7,496 nt of DNA. Source: Betaproteobacteria bacterium SG8_40 (lineage in GTDB: Bacteria > Pseudomonadota > Gammaproteobacteria > Burkholderiales > Eutrophovitaceae). The position numbers were made by a program, and so were the translations under genes. Below the pieces are notes generated by a model that saw only the letters and a program-made list of their open reading frames with translations, did no database searches and was not told the origin of the DNA. Below are positions 4,581 through 7,496 of this stretch, piece by piece. The stretch lies in NCBI GenBank assembly GCA_001304425.1, contig LJTS01000132.1, positions 1 through 7,496 on the forward strand, read 5' to 3'. Within the stretch, counting starts at the first letter, position 1. The number at the start of each line of letters is the position of its first letter.

Positions 4581-5831
4581 ATGACAAGTAGTCGCACGGC
4601 CGTGCTGCTGGGCATGGCAATCTGTCTGCTGGGCGTTGTGTCGGCGTTGTCCGGCTGTGAACAAGGCGATAAACCAATCCGCGTCGGATTGTCGATCGCA
4701 CAGACCGGGCCCCTCAGCGGCGCAGGCAAGTCCGGCCTGCTGGCTCTGGAGATGTGGCGCGACGATGTCAATGCCGCCGGCGGACTGCTCGGTCGCCAGG
4801 TTGAACTGATCGCCTATGACGACCAGACCAACCCGGCCATGTCGCCGCGCCTCTATACCAAGCTGCTCGACGTCGACAAGGTCGATCTGCTCATTGGCCC
4901 CTACGGCACCAACGTCACGGCGCCGATCATGCCGCTGGCCAAGCGGCGCGACCTGCTGCTGATCGGCAACTTCGCCCTTGACGTCAATGCGAACATCGGC
5001 CACGACAAGTACTTCAACAACATGCCGGTCGCATCGGGGCGCGACTGGGCGGCACCGTTCCTCGAACTGTCCGAACAACTCGGCGCGAAGACCGTTGCCG
5101 TGCTCGCGTCCGATGCGGAATTCGCGCAAACGCTTGCGGTCGGGGTGCGCGAACAGATCGCCGAGCACGAAATGAAACTGGTGTACGACCAGAACTATCC
5201 GCCTAACACCGTGGATTTCTCGTCAGTGATGCGGGCCATTCGTTCGAATAAACCCGACGCCGTGTTCGTCGCGTCCTATCCGTCAGAGTCCGCCGCGATC
5301 GTGCGCGCGCTTGGCGAAATCGGCGTTGGCGATGACGTCAAGCTCTTCGGTGGCGGCATGGTCGGTTTGCAATACGGCTCGTTGATGGAGTCACTCGGGT
5401 CCATGCTCAACGGCGTGGTGAACTACACTTTCTGGGCGCCCGAGGAAACAATGGATTTCCCTGGCGTGAAGGATTTTCTGGCCCGCTACCAGGCACGCGC
5501 CGGCGATGCCGGTGTCGATCCGCTCGGCTTCTATCTGCCCGCCTACAGTTACGCGATTGGCCAGATCCTGGCGCAGGCGGTCACCGCCACCAACAGCCTC
5601 GATCACGGCAAACTGGCGGAATATATCCGCAGCAACGACATGAAGACGGTGGTCGGCGACATCCGTTACGGACCGGGCGGCGAGTGGAGCAAGCCGCGTG
5701 TGGTCTACGTGCAGTTTCGCGATGTCGCCAATCAGGACATCGACCAGTTCCGCAATTCCGGCGTACAGGTGATCGTCGCACCGGCGGCGTTCCGCACGGG
5801 TGACGTTCGCCCGTTTGCCACAGAACGTTAA
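4581..5831 (+). CDS. Branched-chain-amino-acid-type ABC transporter substrate-binding lipoprotein
   Basis: The 416-aa protein is a type I periplasmic binding protein of the LivJ/LivK-like (Peripla_BP_6) family. It captures a small solute outside the inner membrane and hands it to the permease pair. A lipoprotein signal is plain: hydrophobic core then LSGC (23-26), so C26 would be lipidated. The mature domain starts IRVGLSIAQTGPLSG (33-47), followed by the helix and turn GLLALEMWRDDVNAAGGLLGR (52-72) and VELIAYDDQTNP (74-85), all family hallmarks. Later segments such as LLIGPYGTNVTAPI and DAVFVASYPSESAAIV build the two-lobed fold. Length fits the family. Soluble periplasmic forms are the rule in Gram-negative bacteria; the lipoprotein form is less usual. 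The ligand (amino acid, amide, urea-like or aromatic compound) cannot be inferred. First gene of the operon. Confidence 0.92.
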   Translation: MTSSRTAVLLGMAICLLGVVSALSGCEQGDKPIRVGLSIAQTGPLSGAGKSGLLALEMWRDDVNAAGGLLGRQVELIAYDDQTNPAMSPRLYTKLLDVDKVDLLIGPYGTNVTAPIMPLAKRRDLLLIGNFALDVNANIGHDKYFNNMPVASGRDWAAPFLELSEQLGAKTVAVLASDAEFAQTLAVGVREQIAEHEMKLVYDQNYPPNTVDFSSVMRAIRSNKPDAVFVASYPSESAAIVRALGEIGVGDDVKLFGGGMVGLQYGSLMESLGSMLNGVVNYTFWAPEETMDFPGVKDFLARYQARAGDAGVDPLGFYLPAYSYAIGQILAQAVTATNSLDHGKLAEYIRSNDMKTVVGDIRYGPGGEWSKPRVVYVQFRDVANQDIDQFRNSGVQVIVAPAAFRTGDVRPFATER

Positions 5832-5849
5832 GCGCGCCCTGCGACGACG

Positions 5850-6719
5850 ATGCCGGCGGAACTCATCTTCGAGACGCTGATCGCCGGCGTGTTGCTCGGC
5901 TGCTTCTACGCGGCCGTGAGTCTGGGATTGTCGGTAGCGTTCGGCTTGCTGGATATCCCGCATATCGCCCATCCGGCACTACTGGTGCTCGGCGCCTATG
6001 GCGTCTGGTTACTCGGCGGCTATGGCATCGACCCGCTGGTCGCGGGCGTGCTCCTGGCGCCAGTCTTCTTTGCGCTGGGGCTGGCGATCTATCGTTTCTA
6101 TCACTACGTATTCGAGGCCGATGGCGGCGAAGGCGGACTGCGCGGGCTGGCGTTTTTCTTTGGCCTCGCCTTCGTCATTGAAGTCGGGTTGATTCTCGCC
6201 TTTGGCGTCGATCAGCGCATGGCGCAGGCCGATTACATCGGCACCGGCGTGTCTTTCGGCGAGATGCGCATGCCGGTGCGCCTGATGATTGCCTTTGGTG
6301 TCGCGGTACTGCTGACGGTTTCGTTGTCGCAATTCCTGTCCCGCACGTTTACCGGCCGCGCCATCCGCGCCGTGGCACAGGACCGCACCGCGCTGGCCCT
6401 GATGGGCGCCGACCCGGTGCGCATCAAGCAACAGGCCTTCGGCATTGCGACTGCTTCGTGCGCCCTCGCAGGCGCGCTGTTGCTGGTCGTCGGCCCGGTG
6501 GAACCGGGACTGGGACGGCTGTATATCGGCCGCACGTTTTGCGTCGTCGTCCTTGCAGGCCTTGGCAGCATTCACGGCACGCTGGCCGCCGGAATAATCC
6601 TCGGCGTGGCGGAGAGCCTGGTGCTGACGTCGCTGGGTGCGAGCTGGGCCCCTGCGGTGGGATTCGGCCTGCTGCTGCTGGTCCTTACGCTGCGCCCGTC
6701 CGGGCTGTTCGGGCGCTAG
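5850..6719 (+). CDS. ABC transporter permease, LivH type
   Basis: The 289-aa inner-membrane protein is a LivH-type permease of the branched-chain amino acid (HAAT) importer family. It has about eight hydrophobic helices, starting with LIAGVLLGCFYAAVSLGLSV (10-29). The cytoplasmic coupling (EAA-like) loop that contacts the ATPases reads FTGRAIRAVAQDRTALALMG (167-186) followed by ADP. The closing VLTLRPSGLFGR (278-289) is the usual family ending. It pairs with the LivM-type permease to make the translocation channel. The gene begins 18 nt after the binding-protein stop and has no clear Shine-Dalgarno site, suggesting translation in the wake of the first gene. I see no frameshift or missing motif. 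Confidence 0.92.
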   Translation: MPAELIFETLIAGVLLGCFYAAVSLGLSVAFGLLDIPHIAHPALLVLGAYGVWLLGGYGIDPLVAGVLLAPVFFALGLAIYRFYHYVFEADGGEGGLRGLAFFFGLAFVIEVGLILAFGVDQRMAQADYIGTGVSFGEMRMPVRLMIAFGVAVLLTVSLSQFLSRTFTGRAIRAVAQDRTALALMGADPVRIKQQAFGIATASCALAGALLLVVGPVEPGLGRLYIGRTFCVVVLAGLGSIHGTLAAGIILGVAESLVLTSLGASWAPAVGFGLLLLVLTLRPSGLFGR

Positions 6720-6722
6720 CGC

Positions 6723-7496
6723 ATGCGCCGGCACTTTGCCTTCGTCACGGGCTGCCTGCTGTTGCTGGCACTTGCCGGCGCGGCAACCCACCTCATCGAA
6801 AACGAGTATGTGTTCTTTGCCGGTTACGTCGTACTGCAGTTCGTCGTGCTGGCGACCGGCTGGAACGTGATGGGCGGCTACGCCGGTTACGTCAACTTTG
6901 GAGCCGGTGCTTTTTTCGCGGTCGGAGCCTACACGGCCGCCGCCCTGTTCAAGGCGCTGGAACTGCCCCTGCCCTTGCAGATCCTCGCCGCGGTTTGCAC
7001 GGCCGGTACGCTGGGCTTCGTGCTCGGCGTGCTCACGTTGCGCCTGCGCGGGATCTTCTTTTCCATCGCGACCGTCGCGATCGCGGTGGTGCTCGAAACC
7101 TGCGTGTTGAACTGGAATTACGTTGGCGGCGCGCGCGGCATGACGGTGCTGCCGCCGGAAACACCGGGCGGGTTCGCCACCTACATGCGCTGGCTGTTCT
7201 TCGTGATGGCGCTGCTCGCCGTCATCGCCGTTGCGATCGCGCGCTACGTCGAAACCTCGTGGATCGGGCACGGACTGCGCGCGCTGCGCGACGACGAAAC
7301 CGCCGCGGAGTCTCTCGGCGTGCCGACCCTGCGACTGAAGACCCTGGCCGCCACCGTCTCCGGCGCGCTGATGGGAATGGCGGGCGCGCCCTATGCGCTT
7401 TACCTGAGTTTCATCGAACCGACCTCGGTGTTCAGCCTCAACTACGCAGTCGCCGCACTGGCCATGCCGGTTATCGGCGGCACGGCGACGTGGGCG
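6723..7496 (+). CDS. ABC transporter permease, LivM type (3' end outside window)
   Basis: The gene starts at an ATG 3 nt after the LivH-type stop and remains open for 258 codons to the window edge. Family features are GYAGYVNFGAGAFFAVGAY (52-70), the LivM signature at the first conserved helix pair; LRLRGIFFSIATVAIAVV (106-123); the EAA-like coupling loop GHGLRALRDDETAAESLGVP (182-201); and the start of the GG-T-W motif (IGGTATW, 251-257) that closes the conserved core. LivM proteins are usually 300-400 aa, so perhaps 50-100 residues are missing. Its partner is the LivH-type protein; together they carry the solute through the inner membrane. ATPase genes are expected next. There is no ribosome site, so it is probably coupled to the preceding gene. 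Confidence 0.92.
   Translation, partial: MRRHFAFVTGCLLLLALAGAATHLIENEYVFFAGYVVLQFVVLATGWNVMGGYAGYVNFGAGAFFAVGAYTAAALFKALELPLPLQILAAVCTAGTLGFVLGVLTLRLRGIFFSIATVAIAVVLETCVLNWNYVGGARGMTVLPPETPGGFATYMRWLFFVMALLAVIAVAIARYVETSWIGHGLRALRDDETAAESLGVPTLRLKTLAATVSGALMGMAGAPYALYLSFIEPTSVFSLNYAVAALAMPVIGGTATWA

Noticed and set aside
4016..4771. 251-codon antisense open frame
   Set aside because: It has low-complexity Arg/Gln/Ala-rich composition, spans the operon leader and overlaps three + strand genes; no motif or ribosome site.
6009..7271. 420-codon antisense open frame
   Set aside because: It is a shadow of the two permease genes. The His/Gln/Arg/Ala-rich sequence is the usual reverse reading of GC-rich membrane-protein codons.
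1..7496. tRNA, rRNA, CRISPR arrays, insertion sequences, phage genes
   Set aside because: No cloverleaf, direct-repeat array, transposase or integrase frame, or phage structural gene was seen on either strand.

Overview
The window reads as GC-rich bacterial chromosome, most likely Pseudomonadota. The reasons are GC-biased third codon positions in the transport genes, strong Shine-Dalgarno sites before several genes, and protein families (short HicB, MAPEG, TfoX N-terminal domain, DUF3592-like, LivH/LivM-type permeases) that are common there. The order or genus cannot be fixed from this sequence. All supported genes lie on the + strand. The antisense open frames are shadows of GC-rich codons.

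Left part (1-2920): a patchwork of short, functionally unrelated genes with wide gaps. It holds the C-terminal end of a HicB-type antitoxin (2-145), an M23-type metallopeptidase split by a frameshift at a run of six Gs (225-873), an unrecognised exported protein of 178 aa (1049-1585), a doubtful 59-codon open frame (1599-1778), a MAPEG membrane protein (1893-2318) and a TfoX N-terminal domain protein (2582-2920). Several are followed by inverted repeats that could act as terminators, so they look like separate transcription units. The layout resembles an accessory or cassette-like region, but no complete attC site was found.

Middle part (2921-4348): a compound inverted repeat, a DUF3592-like two-helix membrane protein (3015-3461), a strong hairpin, a GNAT acetyltransferase (3501-4061), and a three-helix membrane protein of 94 aa (4064-4348) that starts 2 nt after the GNAT stop and is probably translationally coupled to it.

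Right part (4349-7496): a 232-nt leader with a -10-like box and two small hairpins, then a branched-chain-amino-acid-type (HAAT family) ABC importer operon. It encodes a lipoprotein substrate-binding protein (4581-5831), a LivH-type permease (5850-6719) and a LivM-type permease (6723 to the window edge, incomplete). The ATPase genes (LivG/LivF type) are expected just downstream but are not in the window. The binding protein would capture a small solute, which the two permeases, driven by those ATPases, would carry across the inner membrane. The substrate cannot be named.

No clearly new system is visible. The points most worth a second look are the G-run frameshift in the M23 gene, the structured leader of the transporter operon, the lipoprotein form of the binding protein, and the cassette-like layout of the left part.
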